This document shows, in pieces, positions 51,813-62,376 of a stretch of 64,000 nucleotides of DNA. A program made the translations under genes and the position numbers. Every line of letters starts with the position of its first letter. Position 1 is the first letter of the stretch. The stretch is taken from assembly GCA_963920635.1 (NCBI GenBank), contig OY987302.1:39001500-39065499 (forward strand). The letters run 5' to 3'. This DNA comes from Pseudeuparius sepicola. Taxonomy: Eukaryota > Arthropoda > Insecta > Coleoptera > Anthribidae. The notes beneath the pieces were generated by a model that was not told the origin of the DNA, made no database searches, and saw only the letters and a program-made list of their open reading frames with translations.

Positions 51813-54359
51813 ATCTATAATTGGTGAAAATTGCTTTCATGAAGTCGCTCATATCTGACGTTGACATTTTTTTATGACAGTTATTGATAATTGAAAAGTA
51901 GGAAGTAAAAAATTAATCGAACAAGTAAAATAACCCAATCAAAGATTTTATAGCTTTCAACCTTAAACCTTAACCTTTTGCGAAAAACCTTGTATAGGTC
52001 CCATCCTAGAATGCTTGTTTATGGACAGCAATGTGTGTAAGTTTCCTCAAGATTTGAAAGCAATACTTATGGATGTCAGTAACGGATGGCTCCAAAATTT
52101 AAATTTGCAGTCATAACCTACTAATTTTGTTATATTAAGATCAACCAATAACATAAATATTTAACTTTATAGTTTGAAAAAACCCTCTGGGAATCCATAA
52201 ACAAAGCTATATCACATTAAAGAACAAAAGAATTTGAAATACCTATAAGCAGTTAATTATTTAATTTCAATGTGAAATTAACTGGAATCAGAATATGATA
52301 TAAAAGTAACCAGTCCATAAAACCAATATTCGGATATATTCGGCATGTGTTTCTTGTCGGTACCTTAGGGTCGTTTGTCATGTCCGCAAATTTTCGAGGA
52401 GGCTCACGGAATATACTAAAAACCGTCTGGCTATGACATATTTATGACGTAGTCAACAGCGTGATTAATGCCCTCATGTATTCGAAATGAAGAATACATT
52501 CTCCTTAAGATGTCACTGATTTTGTTGGTGGACAAAACATATGGTCGTGTACCGACGATTTTTTCCAACAATATTTCTAGATATCTGGATTCATTATTGT
52601 GATTTTAATGGATATTTGACAGCGGGGATTCCCCAAAACGCCTTATGGTTTAGATCTTATGATCTTTCTGGTAAAATGTGACCAATTTTAATTTCGTAGA
52701 ATCTTCGTCCCCACACGTTAACCAAAGCCAAAGAGTGATGATGATGATTAAAAGATTTCCTACCTACTCAATGGAAATAATTCCCCAACTATTACATGCA
52801 AAATATGCAAGTTGGCGCATTGAATTCTTAATGATTGATAGAACATATTTGCCTCAAAACATTCATCAGAATTTCGGGTGGAATGTCCCATATTTTGCAT
52901 CACCCGCAGGCATAATTATTTTTATTCATGGCTCTAGGAAAAATAAGGTTAATATTTTTCTGTGCCAAAAGAATGTGTAGGTAATAATGATAATCAACTT
53001 TTCGATGTTTTAGCGAATCTAATATAGAAAATATCGGGGGGCACTTTGAAGTTTCTGGAAGCTTCTGGAATTTCGGATATATTTGATACCTTTATCGAGT
53101 CGATTTCTCAAAGTTATTGTAATTCTTAGATTGAGTTTCCAAAATTTTAGGTCATCATCACAGTTAACAGAATAATCTTTTAACTGTAGTATCGTTAGCA
53201 CTCATGAGTTGGCGCCACTCATTTACTGTTATTGTATAGATTAAACTGGTAGAGAAATGAGTAGTGCCCACATTATCCCAGGTGCCCATATTCTCCCGGT
53301 CCCCCCTACGAAACATTTCAAATTTCAACAAAATACATATATATGTGCACTGACTGTGGAACATTTTCTCCCTACTCAGAAATTATAAAACCTGCAACGA
53401 GGACCACAGAGAAACAAAGTATGCAACTTAAATGAGTATTTTGATTTTTAAAATCACAAATTATACCTATATCTATCTATAAAATACATTTTAAATGAAA
53501 CCATGAGTTTTAAATGCACTAAGTAGGCAGTATCTATAATTGTGAACAGATTTAAATGCAAAAAACACTTCCAGTTGCTTGCAAACTTATAAAATTTAAT
53601 CTGTAACAGGGTGAGTAAATAGTATGGAAAGATGCTTATATTTCCTGAATTCGCTATTAACAAAATTGTAGGCATATATTTTTTTCCATAAACTGAGGAT
53701 AGTTAATTTTCTTGACGAATAACAATTTCGTTTCTGTGACAACCAACTTTTTTTAATGGCATGATATGATATTCTTTGCATTTATTGAAAGATTGTCACT
53801 TCCTGGATATGTCAGTAAAAATTTTTAATGGAATCCATAAAAAATTAAAAAATAATTTGCTCAAAAATCACCTCCTACGTTTGGACATTATTAAACCAGT
53901 TCTTATCAAATTAGCCATGGAAATCACACATACAAGTAAATTCAAAAAACCAGCTCACATAGAAAAACAACCCTATGTTGACATCCCAACATTTGATATC
54001 CTCTAGTCAACTAGCGACGAGAAAAACGTGGCAACACATTGGCGCCAACACTGATTGTATTCCTCATTTTTAATAAAAAAAAATCAAGGCAATGGAAGTC
54101 CAACAACAGATTTTTACTCATCATACGTCATCATGGACATTAAATATGTTACCTCAAATACCTAGTTGAATACAAAATTCGGTACCGTAACGGAAGCGTT
54201 CTGAAACGCAGTGCGGCAATACGTAATTATGGTAATACCGTGTTGGTGTCACAGTGTAAGGAGTCATACAAAGAAGATGAACGGCAAAAAGTCGGTCCCC
54301 GCCACTGTTAGATGCTGCGACCCGAGACTCCGGCCGCCTAATCATCCCGGGTCTCAGCC
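51813..54359. other. Long unassigned stretch
   Basis: Contains a 100-codon plus frame (52678-52980, e.g. RFPTYSMEIIPQLLHAKYAS), a minus frame at 53596-53781 and a plus frame at 53776-54006 (FKKPAHIEKQPYVDIPTFD). None resembles a family I know and none has supporting splice or neighbour context, so I do not call genes. Confidence 0.35.
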
Positions 54360-54780
54360 TGCAGCTCCAGCCGAGTGAGACATCAAGTCATCTTGACCGG
54401 TTCTAGTTTCCTTTATAATGAGCATAGCGGCTCTTCTAAAAGGCGTGTTTGTATAGCAACACTATTATCTAGATAATGTGTACGGTGTGTCGCCGATTCA
54501 CATAAATCCGTTCCTAATTTCATACTGCGGAGTGTTTTAGATCTTTTTTTGTTGGTTGGGTATAGGACACTTCCGTCCCTCATTTAGATTTCATATCGGA
54601 CGTATTATCTCTGCCTCCAATGGACGCCGCAGGGATAACAATGATATAAAAGGAATCTCGTAGAGAGTAGGTATTTTAGTGCTTGACGCACGTTATATGA
54701 AATCATGGGTGATACTTTTAAGGAATACTAATTATGTACTTCCTCCTGGAAAACATTTATCTGCTGTGAAAAAGGTAATG
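54360..54780. other. Unique block with a TATA-like box
   Basis: GATATAAAAGG at 54644 is a good TATA-box match, in a block of mixed composition without repeats. No downstream initiator or open gene is evident, so a promoter call is not justified. Confidence 0.2.
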
Positions 54781-56540
54781 AAACTTAATTTGTTTCATAC
54801 CTACCTACTTGTTTTATTTATGAGCCCATAGGTTTTATATAATAATAATAATAATTCTCACCCTCACAATACTCCAAACTAGAAGTACCCCAGAAGCAAT
54901 TACATGCTTGTGCGGGGGAGGGGGGCAGTTACTATTATTTTGTCTTCGTTGCCATTTGCGGCTAGGGCCGACTTTTTTCCGGATAGAACTAGGATAGCAT
55001 TCGCTCAAGTACTACGGAAAACCCTAGAAAACCGTAGTAATCTCAGTGAGCGTAGGACAATTAGTAAATCACACGGATAAAGCTATTTAGGAGCAATACC
55101 GTGAACCCACATTTGCCCAGCGCTCTTGGCCATAGCGGTGTTTTTCCTTAAAGACATATGCATGCTCCTGCCTCGAACCAAGGTCGATCGAAGGTAGAAA
55201 AACATGCAGTCTAAAAAGTCAGCGCCGGTACGAGCGACGCCACCGCGGCCTTTATCAAAGTCAAACATGCAATGTAAGGGACATAGCTGCGTAGTTAACA
55301 GAAAGTCGATTTGGCTTTCTATAAACTATCTTGAAAATCTTTCAAATGTTTTTTACTTAGCTCTAATGGTCAAAATAAGATGAGTAAAATTTCAGTAAGA
55401 ACAATGTAAGTATACAAGGTTATAATAAATGTAAATAAAGGATTAAGAGTAATTTAGTACATTTTGTGATTTCGAAGAAGAGTAAGTATCTGGTCGCCAA
55501 ATTCAAAAACTCATCACTTTCACCTATCCCCTGTTTTGAACCTCTTAATTCAAATTAACTCAGGCGATATCAGGAGGTGGGGGTGTCCATTTATTGCAAG
55601 AAAAAAAGCAAAGTGGGTGTATTATCCATCACCATTTTCAGCTAATTTAATGCTGTTATTATCTAATCAGTAACCATCATCACCAAGTCTCGGAAACTAT
55701 GAAGCCTACAACTTGAAATTTGTCCCTTATAGGTCGTACGCATCCGCTAAGGAAGGATTTTCCAAAATGTAACCCCTACAGGGTAAAATCGAGAAGGGAG
55801 TTCTCCGTAAATATAAAGCCTACTAACTTGAAATTTGGCAGCTAGGTTCCTTATACGACGTAGGTATTCAAGATTACTAATAGTATGAGAGCCGGCCGCA
55901 TGATTTCAACTCTCATAAGATTATAATTAAGATGGTATGTAAAATGTAGACAGTATATTTCTTTACTTGAAGCGAGTAGGTTGCCTCAATTAATATGGGC
56001 CCCATCATTGTTATTTAAAGAAGTTGTGGTTAATTTATAGGCAAATCTACTCTCATGTGATTATAGAACAAAATAGGAAAGAAGGCCCAGGGAGCAACGA
56101 TAAAAAAAGGTCCCTTATGATTTAACGTAACCACCTTAAAATCAGAAAGTTTTATGGTTTTATTCATTCGAATTTAGTTGTATCTAGGCACGCAAATAAG
56201 AAATAATTGGCATTTATGGAAATTTTACCGGTAGGCCACCAAAAGCCCTTGAAAATGTGACTTTCACTCTCGTAGATTAATATTCGTGTTGTAAAACCAT
56301 GAGCTATATGTAAACAATCATTTTAAAGTGTTTTTTTTTTGCAAAATTTACCAATTGACATGTTGAAATTGGAATTTGGCGCCTTAGGCCCACCTCCCTT
56401 GGATGACTCATCGCTTTCAGCTGCCGGGCCTTGTCATTGCGACGGTGCCGTACCAACTAACTTTCAAGTGAAAATTTCGCACTTACCTATTTTAACCAAT
56501 CAGAAGCCTTTATTTTGAACCGTTACCATGGCAACCCAAG
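54781..56540. other. Unassigned; one two-copy tandem at 55690-55840
   Basis: GAAGCCTACAACTTGAAATT (55699) and AAAGCCTACTAACTTGAAAT (55816), each followed by similar TAGGT...TTATA..CGTA sequence, are diverged tandem units of about 117 bp. A minus frame at 55083-55268 is unrecognised. Confidence 0.4.
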
Positions 56541-56547
56541 TAGAGTT

Positions 56548-56625
56548 GCCACGAGACGAGCCGAGACGAGATAAGGGTCGAGACGAGACGTGACAAACGT
56601 TGTCTCGTCTCGTTTTGTCTCGAGT
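56548..56625. repeat. Inverted cluster of GAGACGAGA motifs
   Basis: CGAGACGAG occurs repeatedly on one side (56554, 56562, 56578) and TCTCGTCTCG on the other (56602), forming a hairpin around GTGACAAACGTTG. Simple-repeat origin is possible. Confidence 0.7.
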
Positions 56626-56657
56626 TGTTTTGGTTTCAATTAATTTCAATATAGGTA

Positions 56658-58074
56658 CAGTATGATCACGCGAAATTAAGCCACCCCATAACACAATTTG
56701 TCAACTTAGAAAAAAATATAAAATACGAAAGTCGTAGGGTTGCAACCTGTCTATTTCATAATGTTTTCGGAAATTATACAGGTCTTCCCATAAAAGGGAT
56801 ACGACACAAACCTGCATTTTTTAAGTAGAACACCCTGTATGTTTTTTATTTCCAGAATTTACATTCTTTTCTAATTCCAACGACATTTATATGTTGTATA
56901 TTTGCTTCAGCCATTCAGAAGATAGATATGGCTGCATGAGTAATGTCGACTGTCGAGTGTGCCATGGAAAACAATGTACCTAAGTCACACTCAAGGAAAT
57001 TAGCTGCCAAATCTATGTATAACTAGTAAATGCCTGTGTTCTTATCAGGTAATAACAAAAAAACAGTAACAAAAAAATGTTTAACCTCCAAGAAGGTTAT
57101 GATATACAGTGTGTCCACGGATTGTTGTCGGAATAAGTATGTATAAATGAGAAAAAAATGTGGCCATTTGCGGTCCAGGCCTTCATGTCTAGGAAATAAT
57201 TTTCACTATATTTGTAATTTTGATAAATCAAATAGGAATTATTCGGACTTGCTAACTCTGAATTATTCTGACTTATTAAGTCGGAATTCCGAGTTACTGA
57301 GTCGTAATTCGAACTTACTAAGAAAGCTAATTGCTTTGAAAATCAGTAGAGGGGCACATTTGTTTAATTCTAAGCAACTACTCCTAATAACATTTTTCGA
57401 TATCTTGTTTGGAAAAGGCACTTAACTTTATACACAGAAAATAAATACATCATTCCTGTCAAGGTCTACTTTGATTTCTCAAAATTACAAATATAGTGAA
57501 AATTATTTCTTAAACGTGCAGGACTGGACCCCAAATGGTCAAACCGTAACTCGAATTTTTTTCTCATTTACATCTATTCCGACAACAATCCGTGGTCCCA
57601 CTGTACCTATATCATAACGTTCTTGGAGGTTATAAATTTGTTTGTTACTGTTTTTGTTATTACTCGACAATAACACATGCATTTACTAGTTATAAATAGG
57701 TATATTTGAGAGCTAATGTCCTTGGGTGCTGTGACATACATGGCTTTCCAGAGCACACTTGACATTACTGATTTCATTTAATTCAGTCAACGAATATGCA
57801 GCCATATTTTTCCGAATGATTCAAGCAAATATACAACATATAAATATCGTTGGAATCAGAAAAGAATGTAGATTCTGGAAATTAAAAAATATACAAGGTG
57901 TACTACTTAAAAAATTTAAGTTTGTGTCGTATCACTTTTATGGGAAGACCTGTATAATTTCTGAAAACGTCGTGAAGTAGACAGGTTGCAGCCCTACAAC
58001 TTTTGTATTTGATATTTTTTCTAAGTTGAAAAATAAAAAGTGATGGGGTAGCCTAATTTCGCGTGATCACCCTG
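56658..58074. mobile_element. 1.4-kb fold-back MITE (TA target)
   Basis: CAGTATGATCACGCGAAATT (56658) and the inverse of CAGGGTGATCACGCGAAATT (to 58074), flanked by TA. Arms of ~450 bp pair throughout (GGTTGCAACCTGTCTA, CAGGTCTTCCCATAAAAG, TATGTTGTATATTTGCTT). A shorter MITE is inserted at the centre. The terminal piece at 8291-8400 belongs to the same family. Confidence 0.88.
57107..57603. mobile_element. 497-bp MITE nested at the centre (TA target)
   Basis: CAGTGTGTCCACGGATTGTT and inverse (AACAATCCGTGGTCCCACTG), flanked by TA (57105-57106, 57604-57605). Arms continue with GTCGGAATAAGTATG.../...ATCTATTCCGAC. An iterated word with TTATT/ACTTA (57240-57320) fills the centre. Confidence 0.88.
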
Positions 58075-58076
58075 TA

Positions 58077-58934
58077 CACCTGCAGCTCGGGATAATTTTC
58101 AAAACATTAAAGCCCTTGAAAAAAAATTTCGGAAATAATTTAACCTTTAGTGGTATAACATGGTGAAAATATTACTTATATAAATCATAATCAAAAAGTG
58201 CCTTATACAGATACCACGTCTTAATTATTTAGATGTCCACGTATTTGAAAAACAAGGATATTAAGTATACCTAAATAATATTGTGTGATAGTTATTCCAC
58301 TATATACCAATTTCGGCGGCACCAAAATGAATTAGTAGTTGCACTCTACTTCTCCCATAGATAATTATACGCAATATTTATCATATCTGACAGTTTTATA
58401 ACTTGGCTCAGTTGAGAAAGCATCATTGTAAATCAACTCTGAAAATTTAAAAATAATTACAGAATGGTGAGCCATTCCAGATCGGGTACTTCTTGTTGAA
58501 GCACTTACATATAAGCACAGCTTTTAATTTAAGGTAGATGTTATTGCATATAAGGCGGAATGTACGATTGCGTAATAGTGCAAATGAATGTCAATGGTCT
58601 TAGTTACACTTGGCAGGGGGTTTAATGATAATGAAGAAATACATATCGTTGATTTATATGCTAATTAAGGAACGCAGTGCACTACATTATCTATCTAGCG
58701 GAAAAGGTATGATAATTCGCAATATTTCTTCAGTGAGCTTTGGTAATTGGGATTCTCTGAATTCTATCATCTAATTTACATACAAGGATGCCTATAATAT
58801 CATTAATTTAAAGCAACTAAGGTTTCGATGAAATTTTACTTTCAAATCATTTCAGTCCAGAACTTTACAAGGGTGAATTCGTACTGACAGCACAGAAATG
58901 CCCCCTCTGCTCCTTGTCACCAAATGGGTATGTA
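58077..58934. other. Unassigned
   Basis: AT-rich, no repeats or protein-like frames noticed. Confidence 0.45.
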
Positions 58935-58936
58935 TA

Positions 58937-60750
58937 CAGGGTGGCCCAACGAAAAGTTTCCACCCGGATTATTTAAAAAAGTATTGTTTTTTTCAAAAAA
59001 CGCAATAATATGTCAATGTAGTTTGGAAGGGGGACCTTCATTGCAGAGCAAAGCAGTGCTGTATCTGCAATCCTCTGGCTGGGGTAGCTACCACCTCAAA
59101 ATTCTTAAATGGGAATAGGGGTCGAGTGACACCTCAAATTAAAGAGAATTTAGTTCTCTTTACAATGCTGTACTTATTTTTAATTTTGAGACCATTTTTG
59201 GTAAAAATAAATGCAAAAATAAAGATACGTAATTTATTAATAAATTAATTTATTAAATGTTCAAAATGCCCCCCCCCCCCCGACTTCCATGCAGTAATAA
59301 AGCCTTTGCTCAAAACTTCTTCGAACATTCCTTAGCATTTTAAGTGTCCCCATAGAAAAAAATCTAATGGGGACAAATCTGGTGATCTGGCTGGCCATTC
59401 AATAGGCCCTCTCCTACCGATCCACCGATTTGTAAATGTGTTATCCAAGTACTGCCTCACTGGTGCCGCAAAGTGAGGAGGGGCACCATCTTCTTGAAAA
59501 TACAATTCATCTTCTTGGTATTCCTGATTGTTTTCCAAAATGTGGGTTATCGCGGGATCAATGGAATTTCGCAATAAGTCCAAATACAATTCACCATTCA
59601 ATGTCTGAGGGAGAAAGAATGGCCCAACAATGTTATCTCCATAAATTCCAGCCCACACGTTTAACTTTTGGGGGTACTGGCTATGAACTTCACGAAAAAT
59701 TCTTGGGTTTTCATCAGACCAGAACCGACAGTTGTGACGATTAACAATGCCGTTTAAGAAAAATGAGCATTCATCGGAAAAACAGGTGTTGAAAATAAAA
59801 TGTGGGTTTCTTGCTGTAATTTCAGACATAGTCTCACAAAACTCAAGCCTTCTATCAGTATCATCCTCATTTATTTCTTGAACCAAGCGCATTTTATATC
59901 AATATCCTCTGGATAGTGCTTCTAGAAATTCCAGATGTTTCAGCAAGTTGACGAGTACTTATCGTATTGTCCATTTCAATGTGACCCAAAACAACCCAAA
60001 GCAACCTGCATTGCTTCGTTCCTTTGAGGCTGCTCTGGTTCATGTTTTCTATTTGCCACTGAACCAGTGTCTCTAAATTTTTGCATTACTTTACAAACGT
60101 ACGTATGCGACACATTTTTTTCGGGATGCAATTCGTTAAATATCCTAGAAGTTGCCCTTGCACAATCATTGTTTTTAAAATAAATTGATACCATTTCAAC
60201 TCTATCACCAATAGTGTACACCATGTTTGCAAAATAAGTAACACTTTAGGTATTGTACCTATTTATTTGAAAGCAGAATAAAACAGAATACAATTTAAAA
60301 ATTAAAAAACTCACGATTTTAATCTATCGGCCAGTGCAAAAAATATGTATTTTTTGTGTATCTGTTCAAAAAAGAAATCAAAGAACTTAGTATGAAATAG
60401 CATGGAAGGCGGAGGGGGCATTTTGAACATTTAATAAATTAATTTAGTAATAAATTACGTATCTTCATTTTTGCATTTATTTTTACCTAAAATGGTCTCA
60501 AAATTAAAAATAAATACAGCATTGTAAAGATGACTAAATTCTCTTTAATTTGAGGTGTCACTCGACCCCTATTCCCATTTAAGAATTTTGAGGTGGTAGC
60601 TACCCCAGCCAGAGGGTTGCAGATACAGCACTGCTTTGCTCTGCAATGAAGGTCCCCCTTCCAAACTACATTGACATATTTTTGCGTTTTTTGAAAAAAA
60701 CAATACTTTTTTAAATAATCCGGGTGGAAACTTTTCGTTGGGCCACCCTG
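58937..60750 (-). mobile_element. Mariner-like transposon, both ends present (1814 bp)
   Basis: CAGGGTGGCCCAACGAAAAG (58937) is exactly inverted at 60731-60750, with TA duplications at 58935-58936 and 60751-60752. Inverted homology extends far inward: the sequence up to ~59260 pairs with ~60420-60750, giving ~320-bp arms. The transposase is on the minus strand between them. The ends match the CAGGG/TA pattern of many small elements in this window. Confidence 0.92.
59270..60224 (-). pseudogene. DD41D mariner-like transposase, disrupted
   Basis: Start at 60224 (MVYTIGDRVEMVSIYFKNND). Helix-turn-helix part 1: ELHPEKNVSHTYVCKVMQKF. A near-duplicate of TGCTTTGGGT (TGTTTTGGGT, about 59980-59999) shifts the frame. 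Beyond it HIEMDNTISTRQLAETSGIS continues in the correct phase, then a small deletion, and MRLVQEINEDDTDRRLEFCE (59892) leads into an intact catalytic core to 59332. FSDECS carries Asp 1, YFQEDGAPPHFAAPVRQYLD Asp 2, and WPARSPDLSPLDFFLWG Asp 3. Residues between Asp 2 and Asp 3 number 41. After LWGHLKC the frame stops; the expected C-terminus (VRRSFEQRLYYC, EVGG, HFEHL) continues in another phase to ~59250, showing a second deletion. The enzyme would cut and paste its element at TA; this copy cannot. Confidence 0.88.
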
Positions 60751-60754
60751 TATG

Positions 60755-61325
60755 TTACAGACCGTTATTATTATTATGTAAACGGACTGAAGATATTAGT
60801 CCATATGTATATAAAGCTTGTCCTTCAACAAACGGTCTAGTCGGTTTGCAAAAGGACTAGTCTATTTACATACGGTCTATCTGCAACTGAACCATAATAT
60901 CACAGAGAGATTTATACCAAGACAGAATTTATGTGCAATGTTTTCCGGGTGGTTTCGCCGTCCGCCATTTCGGAATTACCCTTCCTTTTTTATATAGGCC
61001 CATCAAAGAAGGATATTACTTCTTGCTGATACATAGTATTTTGAGGGAAAAAAGGTAATTATTTAGTATAGTGAGATTTTTTTTGCAAAATACGTACTAA
61101 AAAAGAAGGCATATTCTTCTTTAATGGGCCTATATAAAAATGAAGGGTAATTCACTGCGATTGCACATACAGTCTGAATGTCAATAGTCTGTATGTTAAC
61201 GGTCTAGTTCGCATATGAAATACCATGTCATTTATATACGGTCTGAGCCATTTAGGCCGTGTAGATACGACCTAGACCATATACATACGGTCTATTTTCA
61301 TAAATGGCCTGTAGGTAACATATAC
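60755..61325. repeat. Cluster of ACGGTCTA words around an inverted repeat
   Basis: ACGGTCTA or close variants occur near 60832, 60873, 61199, 61239 (ACGGTCTG) and 61287, with inverted TAGACC/TAGTCC partners nearby (60797, 60866, 61274). In the middle, ATTACCCTTCCTTTTTTATA and TAGGCCCATCAAAGAAG (60974) are mirrored at 61107-61153. It looks like an element with multiple subterminal binding sites; the class is unknown. Confidence 0.55.
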
Positions 61326-61339
61326 AAAATTAAGAAGTT

Positions 61340-61610
61340 CGAGGACTGCCCGATCCCCGACGTTTACATGTCGGGTGGCGGCGCGGCGTGCCACCGCATA
61401 TCTCCCAGTTAATTCTGTCAGCGGTCGCGGCACTCAATCCAGCGGGTCCAGGCTGATCCGATCACAACATGTTCGTGGCGAGCGGGCTGGCCCGAAATAA
61501 TAACTTCATTGCTCCACCGGCGGCGGCGAAACCACGAGCGAAACTAATGGGCCGAGAATTGTACCTACCTGAAAAATAACGAACTGTGCGTTTGCCGCGT
61601 GCCGCAGTTA
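61340..61610. other. GC-rich unique block
   Basis: CpG-rich (GGTGGCGGCGCGGCGTGCC, CACCGGCGGCGGCG), sharply bounded on the right by a MITE at 61618. No coding similarity. It could be a conserved noncoding element or a promoter/first exon. Confidence 0.3.
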
Positions 61611-61617
61611 AAAAAAA

Positions 61618-61895
61618 CCTTTTTAAAAACAAGCTTTTATTTAAGCCATGTACTAAAAGGAATAAAATAAAAAAATAAAAGGTTAAAAACCCTTTATAAA
61701 ACAACAAGCTTTTTAAGCCAAGTACGAAAACGAATAAAATAAAATAAGTCTAAGTTTTCGTTAGGATAATTCAATGCTAATTGCGAAAAGTTTTTGTAAA
61801 TCAAAAAGCTTCCCGCCAAAAATGTCCATAAAAGTGTAGGTACCAATTAGATAATTTTACTGGATAGTGATTGGTGGCTAAGCAAGTAGGTAGGT
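61618..61895. mobile_element. Truncated copy B of the 5095-5576 MITE
   Basis: AACCTTTTTAAAAACAAGCT, TTTATTTAAGCCATGTACTA and AATAAGTCTAAGTTTTCGTT follow copy A in order, up to TGATTGGT...AAGCAAGTA near copy A's centre. The right half is missing where the next element begins. Confidence 0.75.
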
Positions 61896-61896
61896 A

Positions 61897-62376
61897 CCTC
61901 ACGAGATAGATATAGGTAAAAGATCACCACTAGCTAAAGTTCTTTATAAGGGTGAAAAAATTTTCTTTAAAACAAGCTGATTTTTTCAGGGTTAACTGGG
62001 GGTTAACTTAGGAGTGCACCCCGAGTTAACCCTGAAAAAAATCAGCTTGTTTTAAAGAAAAATTTTTTCACTCTTATAAAGCACTTTAGCTAGTGGTGAT
62101 CTTTTACCTATATCTCGTGAAGTATTGAAGTTAAAAAAAACTTCATAAGGGAAAGTTGTAGAGAATGTAATAATGTACACATGAGAAAAAAAATTGCAAA
62201 AAAATGTTTGCAAAACCACCCCTATTGCGGGATTCGTAACACAACTTCGATGGTGATTTTTTGAGGTTATACTCAGGACGCTACCCACAACCAACCCTGA
62301 AAATATCTACCTGTTAATCTGTTAAGAATTATTTTTTTCTACCTTTATAAAAAATGTCAATTTTCTTGGACTATTA
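61897..62376. mobile_element. Palindromic repeat (two arms meeting at 62018)
   Basis: GGTAAAAGATCACCACTAGC to GTTAACTTAGGAGTGCACC (61915-62020) is mirrored at 62022-62120. The right arm then extends to TAGTCCAAG inverted at 62376. The single-arm copy at 12797-13185 shows the full arm. The 80-codon minus frame (62052-62294) is part of the repeat. Confidence 0.8.

Noticed and set aside
52678..52980. 100-codon plus frame as a gene
   Set aside because: Length is within chance expectation for 64 kb, residues match no family, and no splice or neighbour context supports it.
54644..54655. TATA box as a promoter
   Set aside because: A single TATAAAAG match in AT-rich DNA, with no initiator, no downstream gene and no other support.
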